Shown here in pieces: positions 54,597 through 64,000 of a stretch of DNA of 64,000 bases. Source of the stretch: Collybia mongolica (Eukaryota; Basidiomycota; Agaricomycetes; Agaricales; Clitocybaceae); NCBI GenBank assembly GCA_013420905.1, contig JAAXNY010000004.1:124001-188000 (forward strand), written 5' to 3'. The stretch's first letter is position 1, and each line of letters starts with the position of its first letter. The notes under the pieces were generated by a model. That model ran no database searches. It had not been told where the DNA came from and saw nothing but the letters and a program-made list of their open reading frames with translations. Position numbers and translations under genes: made by a program.

Positions 54597-57500
54597 GCGC
54601 CTTCCATCCACGAAGACAGCGCACATCTTCCTTGGACAATGTATTTATAACCGTTAGACGATGGGCTCATATACATGGTGTCTGCATGCAATACTTGGAA
54701 TATAGACGGCGTGTGGGTTATGACAGGAGGGATTCTCAACAAAGTTAAGAGCCTTGTCTGACAGATGTGACATGACTTCACATACCATGATACATCGCGT
54801 TCCATTTCTGGCCACCAAAATCTTTTATCTATTAAGGATTTTGTTGCATAGAAACCCCTATGTCCAACAGAATCGTGAGACGCCTTCATCATATATGTCC
54901 GGTGATTTTTATCAACAACAAGCTGGTGCGCGCTATCGATATTTTTCCTATACATCCTGCCTTCTGGATCCAAAAAGAAATTAGACGCCTGCCTTGCAAA
55001 CTTTAGGTAGGCGCGATCCGTCATTCCTTTTGGTCTCTTTTGTGGTCTTTTTAACCATTCTTTTATTAAAGGTAGGTTTTTATCCTGTTCCTGCGCCGTA
55101 GGTGTTCGTTTAGACTCGTCATATACTTCCCTTACATTAGGGTCATATTTAAACTTTTCATCGGGTATGACAGTAGTATTTACAAGTTGCTTTAGATAAG
55201 CTTCTCTTTGAATACCGAACCGTCCTAAACCTAAGTGCTGTTTTACTTCTCCAATAAATGCTGCTTCACCAGCCCAGGCATTGTTTACTTCAACTTCAAA
55301 ATCAGAGATTTCCTTCGCAAGTTGGAATAAATATCCGCCGCGCGTGTCGATCTCCTCTTTAAAATCTGACAGCTCCAAAGGGTCATCCAATCCTTCCGTT
55401 GGGTTGATAAACCTTAAAGGACCTGAGGGTTCGTCGTAACCATCGTCTGGGTCCGGGTAGACAGGATCCCCTAGCCGCGCGTCTCGTCTTGACAGACCAT
55501 CTGGGCCAAAGCCTTTACCAGCTTTATGAACCAGAGTAAAGTGGAACATAAGTATCCTATCAATCCACCTATTTACCGTTGCATTAGGTCCTAGACTTGG
55601 GTTTGATAACATCCCCTTAATGTACTTTGCATCCGTTTCCACTACCAAATTTCGTACTCCAATAAACCAATAATAACATGCCATTAGAACTCTCATCAAT
55701 CCGAATAGCTCTCGTTTGGGTTGTGAGAAGCGCGCTTCGCGCTCATTCAGAGTTATCGAGTCAAATCTAGCATAGTGCTTTCTTCCAGGTATATCAGGGT
55801 CTTCCTGATAGATATAGTAGCCTACGGCTTTCCATGACGTATCTACTGACAATACCACTGGCGTATTCCAGGTGTAATTAATTGGACGGAGCGCGGGGCT
55901 ATTTTTAAGTGCGTCTAACAATAGCTGCTGCGCTTCTTCTTGCTCAGGCCCCCATATCCAAGGTTCACTACTTCTAGTTAACTTTTGAATTGGTTGGCCT
56001 ATACGGGCGAAGTCTTTAATGAAATTCCTGCATACACCAATAGTTCCCATGTAAGCGCGTACTTCACTGACATCTTTGCATGGTCCCCATCTTTCAACTA
56101 CACCGATTCTATCAGTAGTAGGTTTTCGTCCTTCATAGGTACATCTATGTCCTACCACTAGAATTTCACTTGCGCATAACATAGACTTATATCCTGAAAA
56201 TGTTCCTCCAGAATACTTCATTCTCTGTACGACGCGATTTACATTTTGCATATGTTCCCAGAAGAAGCGCCTAACACCTGGAGCACCAGGTAGCTCTTCT
56301 TCTGTTCCGTCCGGCAGTTCGTAGCGCGTTGCTGGACCGCGCACGGGTACATCATCAATGTAGGGTATTGTGACATGTGGTACCTCATCCTGTAGGATGT
56401 ATGTGACATCATCATGAAATATTGGAACTGAATTCGTCCATCCCATAGGAAGTGTTACTAGTCTCAGCGCGCCAAACGGTGTTTGGAACGTGGTTAGATC
56501 ACGCGAGGTTTCTGCTAAAGGCCTCTCATCGTATCCTACATATAGATCCATCATTCCGCCACAAGCGCGCCCTGCGAAGTGTTCTGCTAGTTCTTCGGTA
56601 GCGGGTGGTAAGCCCGAGTGCGCTATTGTGACTGCATTCAGCGGTTCTAGACTATGTACAATTCTAAGCTTCTTTCCTGGGCCTTTCTTTAATACGGTAA
56701 ACCATCTAGACCTATATGATGAATTGGATCTCTCATAGACTCCTGCATCAATTTTAGTTTTGATGATTTTACAAACATCTTCATAGATCCCTGGTGGGAT
56801 TCTAATGTTCCTTTCTGTCCACGGCGTATGTGGGACTACTGGTATCTCTACGGGAGGAAAATATTCCTTCTTAAAGCTACCGCGCTCACTATCATTCCAG
56901 GCAAAACCATCATTATGTTTGCACATAAAGTCGTGGATTATATCCATCTCTTTAGGTTTTAAGAAGCTCTCTTCTTCGTGTACCCTTTGGAATTCCGCGC
57001 GCCTTTCCTCAGTATACCTTCCAGTTGGTTTAAACAGAGGTGGGTTAGGCGTTAGAACTGGTAGGGCCGCTAAAGGGTCACCCTTTATATCTCTGATAAT
57101 TCTAAATTTATCAGGCAGGTCCGCCAGTGTTGGTTTTGTTTTCAAATGTACTGGTTTATACTTCTTTCCTACTAACTGATCCATGGGCTCAATATTACAC
57201 TTTTCACTTGTTGCCATTCCAAGACCGCGCTCGTTGGTGCCAATTTGCCACTGCTTTAATTTACTTAAAGCTTTATCGATCATGGGCTGTTCTTGAGCGT
57301 ATGTCATAGGTCTAGTGGGTGTACTTGCTGGGTCACTGCTGTTCTGCTCGTAGTTTATTACTGGTCCATCGCGCTCATCTACGGAAGCCAAGTACGTGGC
57401 TAGTAATTCGCGTTCAGGTACTGTACTATTCATGTTCACATCACTTCTAGACAAAAAGACATCTCTAAGTTCTTTGTGACCAAAATTCCGTTTATCAGTA

Positions 57501-57607
57501 GGGTGTCTATAACCCGTTATAATAAAGTTTCCGTTCTCATCTTCAGCAATTTCTACGGCTAGCTCTCCTTGATCACTTTGGATTAATTCATCGAAGGCCG
57601 AAAATCC
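54597..57607 (-). CDS. Pol N-terminal part of A1 (RT, RNase H, start of integrase)
   Basis: Same protein as 37,421-41,440. Entered through GGATTTT at 57,601-57,607. The RT has [14 protein letters not shown] intact. RNase H and the integrase zinc finger are open. The frame reaches SSWMEGA at the B1 insertion and continues at 28,733. It was therefore intact when B1 arrived. Confidence 0.9.
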
Positions 57608-58806
57608 TGCTCCGGTTGTCTTTTCAACAGCTTAGGCGGTGATCCCTTTGCATGGGTAGGGATAGTACACCTTCGTCCCGTGTTAGGGTCCGTGATAGTG
57701 ACTACTTGTCCCCCGTCCCGAGCATTTTTGATCTGACTTTCCATGAGTGTATCAAATGGTCTCCCGAGCAATACTTTGTATGCGGGTGAATTTATGATAT
57801 GTACTTGGAGGTAGATGGCCATGTCATTAAACAAGAAAGGAACATTGCGCGCTAATCCCGCTGTTTTCTCAACTTGTTTATTAGCACTCTGCATGTGTAT
57901 GACAACGTCCGGATCCCATGAAATATCTAAGTCTAAAGCCGTTTGTTTAGCCATTGATACTATTTGGGATCCCCCATCTAATAAAGATTCCTCCGTTCCT
58001 GCCCCATTTATTACTGGATATACTGCGCACAAAGAGGCCGATTCTTTTGCTACATACAACTGTTTGGGCTCTTCCCCAGCTGGTAAAGATTCTAAATACT
58101 GTAGGACTGGGTCTCCGCATATTATAGATCCCTTAGGTATTCCGCCGCGGTCATACTCCGAGATGAAGAAAGACTGGAATGGGATTGACTCTACTGGTAG
58201 CGCGTCATGCCGTAAGTAGTTATCATCAAGTTCCCAGTCCCCTCCAAAGGGTAAGACGTCTTCCTCATCTATTCCGTTTATTTGCAAGTTAGCGTCCCTT
58301 TGGGTGAGGGACTTACGTCTGGCAGTTACAATATTCTTTATCCCATCTCTAATGGTTTTTGACGAGCCCATTAACTCTCCCGTGGTCAATGTGATAGGGT
58401 TGTCTAACACTTTAGCAATTATATCGCCACCTTTTAATTTTACTTCTATCGGGGACTTAGTTTCATAAGTCGGACCGCGCTTAGTGTTAAAATTAGGTAG
58501 CGGATCAACTGGTTCAGGGTTGCGTTCCGTTCTCCGGGGTATGTAGGGTACCACGGGCACATCGATGTAGGGTAATTCTTTTCGTACTGGAGACTTTACT
58601 GATGGTTCAACAAATTTTACTTTCTTTTTCCTAGGAGACGGCGCTACCAACTCCTCCTCGCTACTATCCCGACTACTCTCCGAATCGTTACTTTCTTGAT
58701 GACTATTTCTGTTTTTATTTCGGTCCTCTGGCTGTCTCTTGGAACGCGACCTAGTCGTAGGTCTAGCGTGTTCCTTAGCCTCCTTCATCGGACCTAATTG
58801 AAACCC
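57583..58806 (-). CDS. Protease ORF of A1
   Basis: 401-residue counterpart of the A2 protease ORF, entered via GGGTTTC at 58,800-58,806; [11 protein letters not shown] intact. A few substitutions relative to A2; no lesion seen. Confidence 0.85.
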   Translation of the reverse strand, partial: GFQLGPMKEAKEHARPTTRSRSKRQPEDRNKNRNSHQESNDSESSRDSSEEELVAPSPRKKKVKFVEPSVKSPVRKELPYIDVPVVPYIPRRTERNPEPVDPLPNFNTKRGPTYETKSPIEVKLKGGDIIAKVLDNPITLTTGELMGSSKTIRDGIKNIVTARRKSLTQRDANLQINGIDEEDVLPFGGDWELDDNYLRHDALPVESIPFQSFFISEYDRGGIPKGSIICGDPVLQYLESLPAGEEPKQLYVAKESASLCAVYPVINGAGTEESLLDGGSQIVSMAKQTALDLDISWDPDVVIHMQSANKQVEKTAGLARNVPFLFNDMAIYLQVHIINSPAYKVLLGRPFDTLMESQIKNARDGGQVVTITDPNTGRRCTIPTHAKGSPPKLLKRQPEQDFRPSMN

Positions 58807-59891
58807 GACTCTTTAACCTTGTTTTGGTTATTGAGTTCTGCTACCTGCCCTAATAAAGTACTCATTTGTGCTTGTAAGGCTACTATGTCAGGATTCGGCG
58901 CACTCTTTGCCGTAGGATTATAGTTATTATTTATATATTCCTGTTTCTGCATCTGAGGCGGTACTGGCAACGCAGTTTGCGCGCCCTGTTGTCCTAACAT
59001 TTGTTGCGCTTGAAATTGTGCCATTTGTGCCATTATGGCTTTCAAGGTTCCAATGTCATTACTATTGTCTACTGCATTATGTGACTGCATAACGGACAAT
59101 ACTCCTGGAGCGGGTCCTTCCGTGACATCTCCGTAATAAAGGGCCGCTACCTTCTCTGCAGTTGCTGTTACGGATGTTATAAACGATCTATTTGTGTTTG
59201 GAATATTCATGTTGGCTACACCTTCAGAAATGCTGATTGCAGTTGCTATAACTTCCTCCAGATCGTACTGATCCCCTTTTCGTCGCGCGAGCGCGGCGGC
59301 TTCGGCAATAGTATTAGGATCTGCTCGGTTGTTTGTAGCAATGGCTTGTCCTGCCTGTGTAGCATTAGACTGATTATTCCCTAGCAGGGTTAGCCTTCCT
59401 TGTACTTGGGATCTGAAGACTTCGTCTAGACACCCCAAGAACTTGGTAACTAATTCTCGGTTAGAGATAATAGGTGGCCTAACTCCCAAGAGTTTAATAG
59501 ATTCTGCTTTGAATTCACGCTTCAGCTTTTTCAGCGCGGCCTCATCGGTTACTCCAATACGTGGGTTGGCGCGACACACTGCTTCTAACTTGGCCACTGA
59601 TCCTTCTACTTGATCAAGTGCTTCCGGATAACTAGAGATCAACTCTGTCTTGAAATCCGTCCAAGTGCCTGTCTTATAGTGGTCTAATGCCCTCCACTCA
59701 TTCTCTGATTGTAGGTCTGCGTATTTTCCTAACATTAACTTCTTTTCTTCATCATTTGTAATGTTACACTCCTTCCATAGGACCTCCATTCGCTCCAGAA
59801 ACCGGATTAAACCCGTGGGCTCTTTTCCTTTGAATACTGGTGCATCACGGATGCCTGGTTGGGGCATATATTTACGAGGGGGTTCAGTCAT
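58794..59891 (-). CDS. Gag of A1 with internal deletion (no zinc knuckle)
   Basis: Starts MTEPPRKYMPQPG at 59,891 as in A2, but about 137 residues are missing near 59,155, between SFITSVTATA and KVAALYYGD. The loss is in frame and removes the central helical region and the CCHC knuckle. The C-terminal shift site is kept. B2 sits upstream of the start codon (59,964). Confidence 0.82.
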   Translation of the reverse strand: MTEPPRKYMPQPGIRDAPVFKGKEPTGLIRFLERMEVLWKECNITNDEEKKLMLGKYADLQSENEWRALDHYKTGTWTDFKTELISSYPEALDQVEGSVAKLEAVCRANPRIGVTDEAALKKLKREFKAESIKLLGVRPPIISNRELVTKFLGCLDEVFRSQVQGRLTLLGNNQSNATQAGQAIATNNRADPNTIAEAAALARRKGDQYDLEEVIATAISISEGVANMNIPNTNRSFITSVTATAEKVAALYYGDVTEGPAPGVLSVMQSHNAVDNSNDIGTLKAIMAQMAQFQAQQMLGQQGAQTALPVPPQMQKQEYINNNYNPTAKSAPNPDIVALQAQMSTLLGQVAELNNQNKVKESGFN

Positions 59892-59964
59892 GATTACTGA
59901 ACGGTTCTGAGTAGCTAACGAGTTCGGGTTTACTACTGGGTTTACTACGGACAATCTTCCGCGC

Positions 59965-60967
59965 TGACAGTTACGAGTCCGTGCGAGATGTGAGAACTAA
60001 GTGCGCGTTCTTATCTCGCAGGTCCTCTCCTAGAAAGTGAGGGGTGTTTTCTGTATCAAAAGGAGGGAGAAGATATCAGTGCACAGTTCGGAGTACGGAG
60101 AATTACCAAGGGGAGTGCGTAACACGCGCGAAGTAAGAGGTACGCTTAGTGACTAACAAACCAAACGAGTTGTGAGACTTCGACACTAAAAGACGCAAAG
60201 TGCGCAACGCGCAACTGAAATGCGGACTTAGAGGTTCGGGATTCTCCGCGCACAAAGTCGCGAGCTTAAGACGACAACGATTAAGGTGCTGCCCTGTAGT
60301 TCGCGAACGAAACGTATACAGGCGTGCGCGAACTTCGTGTCAATAAGTCGGAGCAGTTGTGAACTTGTTGAGTATGCACAGAAGCGTTTGAGAGCGAAGT
60401 TTAGATGTAGAGAGGAGGGGAAAGTGTCCTGATTCTCTAGTAGTAAAGTACAGAGGTTTTTATACTAACTACATGGAATCTAAATGGAGATGTAAGGTAA
60501 AATTTTCAAGTAGGAGAAAGGTGAGTCGAGATACAAACTACTAAATTAAGATAAACTCGCGCGACGGCGAACTAAGGAATACCTAAGAGATAAGGCGAGC
60601 GTGCCTAGAACGGAGATCACTAATTAACTGAACGCCGGGATGTCAATCCTTGATCGGAAACGGAGCAGGGTCGTTGAGACGGAAAGGACTTCCGCGACCG
60701 ACTTGTGGAGTGGCGTTCCCGGGGTCCCCGAGACGGAACAGAGTTAAAGCGCGCGAAGTAGGTCAAGCCCGAAGATCCCGAAGTAAGAGAGAAGTTTGCG
60801 AAATAAGCGTGTATGAGAGTCGCGAAGTAAGATTGAGAATGAGGGATTGCGCGTGAAGTAAGCCGTGTGTAGATGCGCGCGAATGAGAGTAGGAAATGGG
60901 TATACTTGTGAGCGCGAAATACGATTGAACGAGGAATAACATGCCTAGCGCCGAGCTAGGCTTGTCA
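59965..60967 (-). repeat. 3' LTR of B2
   Basis: 1,003 bp, same ends as the B1 LTRs, with only a few differences from either B1 LTR. Confidence 0.92.
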
Positions 60968-60996
60968 CCTCCCCTGGACTGTAATATTGACTGTCC
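60968..60996 (-). other. Polypurine tract and GGACAGT motif of B2
   Basis: Inverted copy of 53,565-53,593. The internal duplicate is at 63,341-63,368. Confidence 0.7.
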
Positions 60997-61490
60997 ACAG
61001 TCAATCGGATGTCGGTGAAAACGTTTTTGGGTGAAATTCATGAGGTAACGGTGTGGCAAAATGTGAATCGGAGCTCGGAGATTTTGAAGGGTGCAAAGGC
61101 GACGACTACAATGGGATTCCTGTATTTCAGTCTTGCAATTGCGTGTGCGAAGTAGGGGATGCTGGCAGGGGGTCATGGCGAAGTAAGCAGAGATGCTCGC
61201 GAAGTAAGGAACATGCGAAGGTAAGCGAATGATCGAAGTTGGACTTAGAGGATTCTGATGAAGGCAACAAAAATAGATTTGATCCGGCGGACGCTCCGTG
61301 TTGCGGGAGAAGTGTCGATCGTTGACGCGTGGTCAAGGCCCAAAAGGGGAGACACGTCACGGTCATGTGTTGGTTGGTTCCTGAAAGTCAACATGGCAAT
61401 TTCTCACCCGTTCTTTTCTCTCTCATTCCCACTCCACTTCCAAACACCGAGTCAACGCCCGCCCCTCCGTGATCTAATCTTATCAATAAA

Positions 61491-63164
61491 ATGTCTTCCT
61501 CAACTTCTAGTACTCCCGTTCCTGACCTCCCGACAACGTTGGGTTACCTTGACGAAACCCTGAAGCCCCAGTTGGCCCGGATCGACGCCCTCCCCGCTGT
61601 TTTGAGTGCTGAGGATGGTCTGAAATTCGCGAGGCGTTTCGCACGCGCCCAGGTGAGTGAAATCGTGTTTTTGTGAACTTCTTCTCCGCCGTAGTCTTCC
61701 TTCAACGGCTCAAAGCTCGTTTTCCTAACTAACTGCCGTGTTTTTCGAATGTAGGGTGAAATCGACCGTTTGCACCGTACCAAACACGAATTCGAGGAGC
61801 CTACGAAAGGTTTTGTCGAACGCCTCGACCAATTCATTCGGAGGAACATCCAGCCTGGGTGGGCGACGATCGCTGATGCTTACCGGGATTGGTTGGACTG
61901 GAACACGACCCCCGAGCGCGAGATGGGGGCGCCCCTTGTAGTGCCTTCACCTGGTCCCTCAGAACGGCGCGATTCAACAACTCGAGGACCAGAGCAAACA
62001 GCCCCGAAAGTGGTGGCAGAGCAGGACGACGTAGGAGTGAGTGCGACGCCGAAGGTCGCAGGGAAGAAAGGTAGTACCAGGGTCAAGAGCAAAGCGGTGG
62101 TGGAGAGTGACGAAGATGATGAAGAACCGGCGGAAACCCCGACAAGGCCCAAACCTTGTCCGGTTTTCAAGAAAAAAGGTGTGTTGTTTGATGGCATAGT
62201 TCTTACTGCAAGGCCAAAAACGACTCGAGCAGAGTCCTCCTCTGCTGTGGCTCCGCGAGACACATCGCCCGAGAACTCCAAACCTGTAACAAAGGTGGCG
62301 GGGAAGAAACGGAAAACTGCGGCAAAAGGGGATGAAGCGGCGCGAGAAGTGAAGCGGAGGAGGGGTCGCGGGGTCACTAAGGCGTACACTGCGTACTTGG
62401 GAGAAGCCACGCAGTTGTCCGACGTGGTTCATTCTTTTGTTTTGTCTGTCGATTCGTGTTGAACGTCCATCTCCCAGGTCTACAAACATCGTTGCGAGGG
62501 ATGTCGCGGGTCCAACCTAAAGGTCTGCGTCGGGGCGAAGGGGGAGAACAGATGCCATGGGTGCGCCTTCAAACGCAAGCCCTGTGTTGCGAGAGCTCAG
62601 AAATTTGCGCCGCGATTCCCGGACGCCAAGGATGGAGACGGATTCGATACCTTGGAAGGTTTCTATGTGGATGATGAGGATGTGGAAGTAGAAGTTGTGA
62701 AGGGGAAGACGAAGGAAGTTGACGAAGATGACGACGAGGATGAGGATGCAGCGGGGTCAGACGAAGAAGAAAGGTCGGACGACATCGAGGAGATCTCCCC
62801 GACAATCGTCATCCCTCCTACGAAGAAAACTACGCCCGTGGTCAAAGAAGAACCCCCTGTTCGTCGAAGTCCAAATCCGCCGCGCCGGGCGCGCACCAGT
62901 ACTGACGTCAAACTACCTGTGATGTCCGCCGCTGGAAAGGTTTACAAGAGAGGTGGAAAGGTAGCAACTGGGGCATCTCAATCGAACTCGCAGGCCAAGG
63001 CCCCTACCTTGGACATCTCAAACGCACGCGGAGTTGCAGGAATGCAGGCCAAGCACCTGGGGGACGAGATCCAGCGTCTCGAGACGTTGGTGGACGTCCA
63101 CCTTGCCATGATTGCGACTCTCCGATCCCAAAAGGCCGAGTTGGACGCCGCTGCGAAGAAGTAG
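61491..63164 (+). CDS. Accessory gene of family B: Zn2Cys6-like protein (B2 copy)
   Basis: Exons 61491-61652, 61755-62423 and 62478-63164; 505 residues, apparently identical to the B1 copy at 51,397-53,070. The cysteine cluster is encoded at the start of exon 3. Transcribed toward, and convergent with, B2 pol. Preservation in two copies fits recent amplification, so identity alone does not prove selection. Confidence 0.8.
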
Positions 63165-63340
63165 AAGGGGGTTTGGAAGATTTTTTGTTTTTACATCTCG
63201 TTGTGTATATCTTGAGTCGCGCGCAATAGCAATGCGCAGATTTTCGTTCTTGCCTTGTGTGAATTAGTAAAGAAAGATCGCGAAGTAAGGTAGAGTGAAA
63301 AGAAAATGAAATGAATAAGGCACAAAAGGGGGGGGGGCCT

Positions 63341-63368
63341 CCTCCCCTAGACTGAATACTGACTGTCC
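63341..63368 (-). other. Internal duplicate of the PPT motif, B2
   Basis: Plus strand CCTCCCCTAGACTGAATAC then TGACTGTCC; inverse of 51,193-51,220. Confidence 0.65.
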
Positions 63369-63538
63369 CCAGGAAGAAGGCATGAGGGAAAGGAAATAGA
63401 ATCTAGTAAGTGCGCAATTGATGAGAGACGATGTAAACTGAGTAGGGGTGGGGAATGAGAGAGTCCATAGAAATTTGCGAAGTAAAGAGGCGAATTAAAA
63501 GGGGAGAATGGGAGAGAATGGGAAAGAGAAATAAATAA

Positions 63539-64000
63539 CTAATCATGGTTATCGTCATCGGTGAAGTCGGGGAAATCAGCTCCATTGTATTCTTCATCAG
63601 CTTCGTCTGAATCTTCTCTGCGCTGCAGTTCCGCACGAGATATGTCGATTTTGTCAAGTATGCCAGCCAAAGGAAGCGAAGTGCACGCGTAGTAAGGAAT
63701 GACGCGGAAGGCTCCTACCGGTGACGCCAGGATTGTTCCATCTAACTCCGCCAAGATGTAAGCTCCTCCACGGTTGCGGGACACGACGATATAAGGTCCC
63801 AAGTATCGAGGTCTCATTTTGCGATTGAGGGATTTCTCGATCTGCGTGTTGCGCATCAGGACAAGTGCACCGCGCGCGAAGTTAAAATCTTTGATCTTGG
63901 TCGGGTGTTGTGCTGAGAATCGATGCATATGTTGTTGGCGAGCTTTGAACACGCGTTGACGGAGGTCTTCCAGATCAGATTGGCGACGCTGAAGTTGACG
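63539..64000 (-). CDS. Pol C-terminus of B2 (integrase C-terminal domain), partial
   Basis: Continues beyond the window. It contains [18 protein letters not shown] and ends at 63,539. Matches the end of B1 pol. The RT and RNase H region, which carries the B1 lesions, lies outside. Confidence 0.88.
   Translation of the reverse strand, partial: RQLQRRQSDLEDLRQRVFKARQQHMHRFSAQHPTKIKDFNFARGALVLMRNTQIEKSLNRKMRPRYLGPYIVVSRNRGGAYILAELDGTILASPVGAFRVIPYYACTSLPLAGILDKIDISRAELQRREDSDEADEEYNGADFPDFTDDDNHD

Larger units (their letters stand above)
21884..59964 (-). mobile_element. Ty3/gypsy element A1 (outermost; 5' end outside window)
   Basis: Family A LTR retrotransposon lying on the minus strand. Its pieces, in plus coordinates: 3' LTR 21,884-23,099, accessory genes, pol end to 28,733, then pol start from 54,597, protease, and gag up to 59,964. 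Element B1 splits pol and element B2 splits gag; the 5' LTR must lie right of the window. Removing B1 joins pol in frame exactly. It is the oldest element here because both B copies sit in it. Confidence 0.88.
59965..64000 (-). mobile_element. Ty3/gypsy element B2 (5' part outside window)
   Basis: Family B in the opposite orientation to B1. Visible: 3' LTR 59,965-60,967, PPT, accessory gene, end of pol. GCGC at 59,961-59,964 is the visible target duplication. Sequence is almost identical to B1. Confidence 0.92.

Overview
The window looks like nuclear DNA of a filamentous basidiomycete, probably an Agaricomycete. It holds DUF6534 seven-TM genes split by many ~50-nt introns, F-box proteins of the PPEILGEIF type, a long-spacer DDE (IS630/Tc1-mariner) transposase of a kind common in mushroom genomes, and large Ty3/gypsy elements. 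It is a gene-poor island about two thirds filled with nested transposable elements. All calls were read by eye; no database search was possible.

Positions 1-21,883: a decaying genic segment. Two paralogous DUF6534 genes on the minus strand (1-1,011, cut by the window edge; 10,850-12,537, complete with 13 exons including a 13-nt microexon) flank a complete six-exon short-chain dehydrogenase/reductase (4,897-5,934). F-box relics lie at 7.0, 9.5-10.5, 18.8-19.6 and 20.3-20.8 kb. Two hAT-like elements with 8-bp target duplications (7,343-8,774 and 13,571-18,523) share GGANTCC subterminal arrays and a tRNA-like stretch. The second is interrupted by a 3.1-kb Tc1/mariner element with TA duplications, whose transposase carries two in-frame TGA codons.

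Positions 21,884-64,000: nested LTR retrotransposons of two families, here called A (1,216-bp LTRs, TGAAAG...TATCA) and B (1,003-bp LTRs, TGACAAG...TGTCA). A1 (minus strand, left LTR at 21,884) was hit in pol by B1 (plus, 28,734-54,596). B1 was in turn hit in gag by A2 (minus, 31,595-45,809). A1 was hit again in gag by B2 (minus, 59,965 to beyond the window). Each fully visible insertion has a 4-bp target duplication centred on CG (TCGC, GCGC). A2 has near-identical LTRs and open gag, protease and pol frames joined by two apparent -1 frameshift sites.

The most unusual feature is that both families carry spliced accessory genes, antisense to gag-pol and between pol and the 3' LTR. Family A has two (520 aa and about 360 aa) and family B has one (505 aa). 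The 520- and 505-aa proteins each contain a Zn2Cys6-like cysteine cluster. The polypurine tract and its upstream GGACAGT motif are duplicated so that the B cassette and the A acc1 cassette lie between two copies. This suggests modular acquisition of a DNA-binding regulator by retrotransposons and is the best candidate here for an undescribed system. All six differences seen between LTR pairs are CpG transitions, as are the likely origins of the stop codons and of a mutated RT active site, which points to cytosine methylation of these elements.
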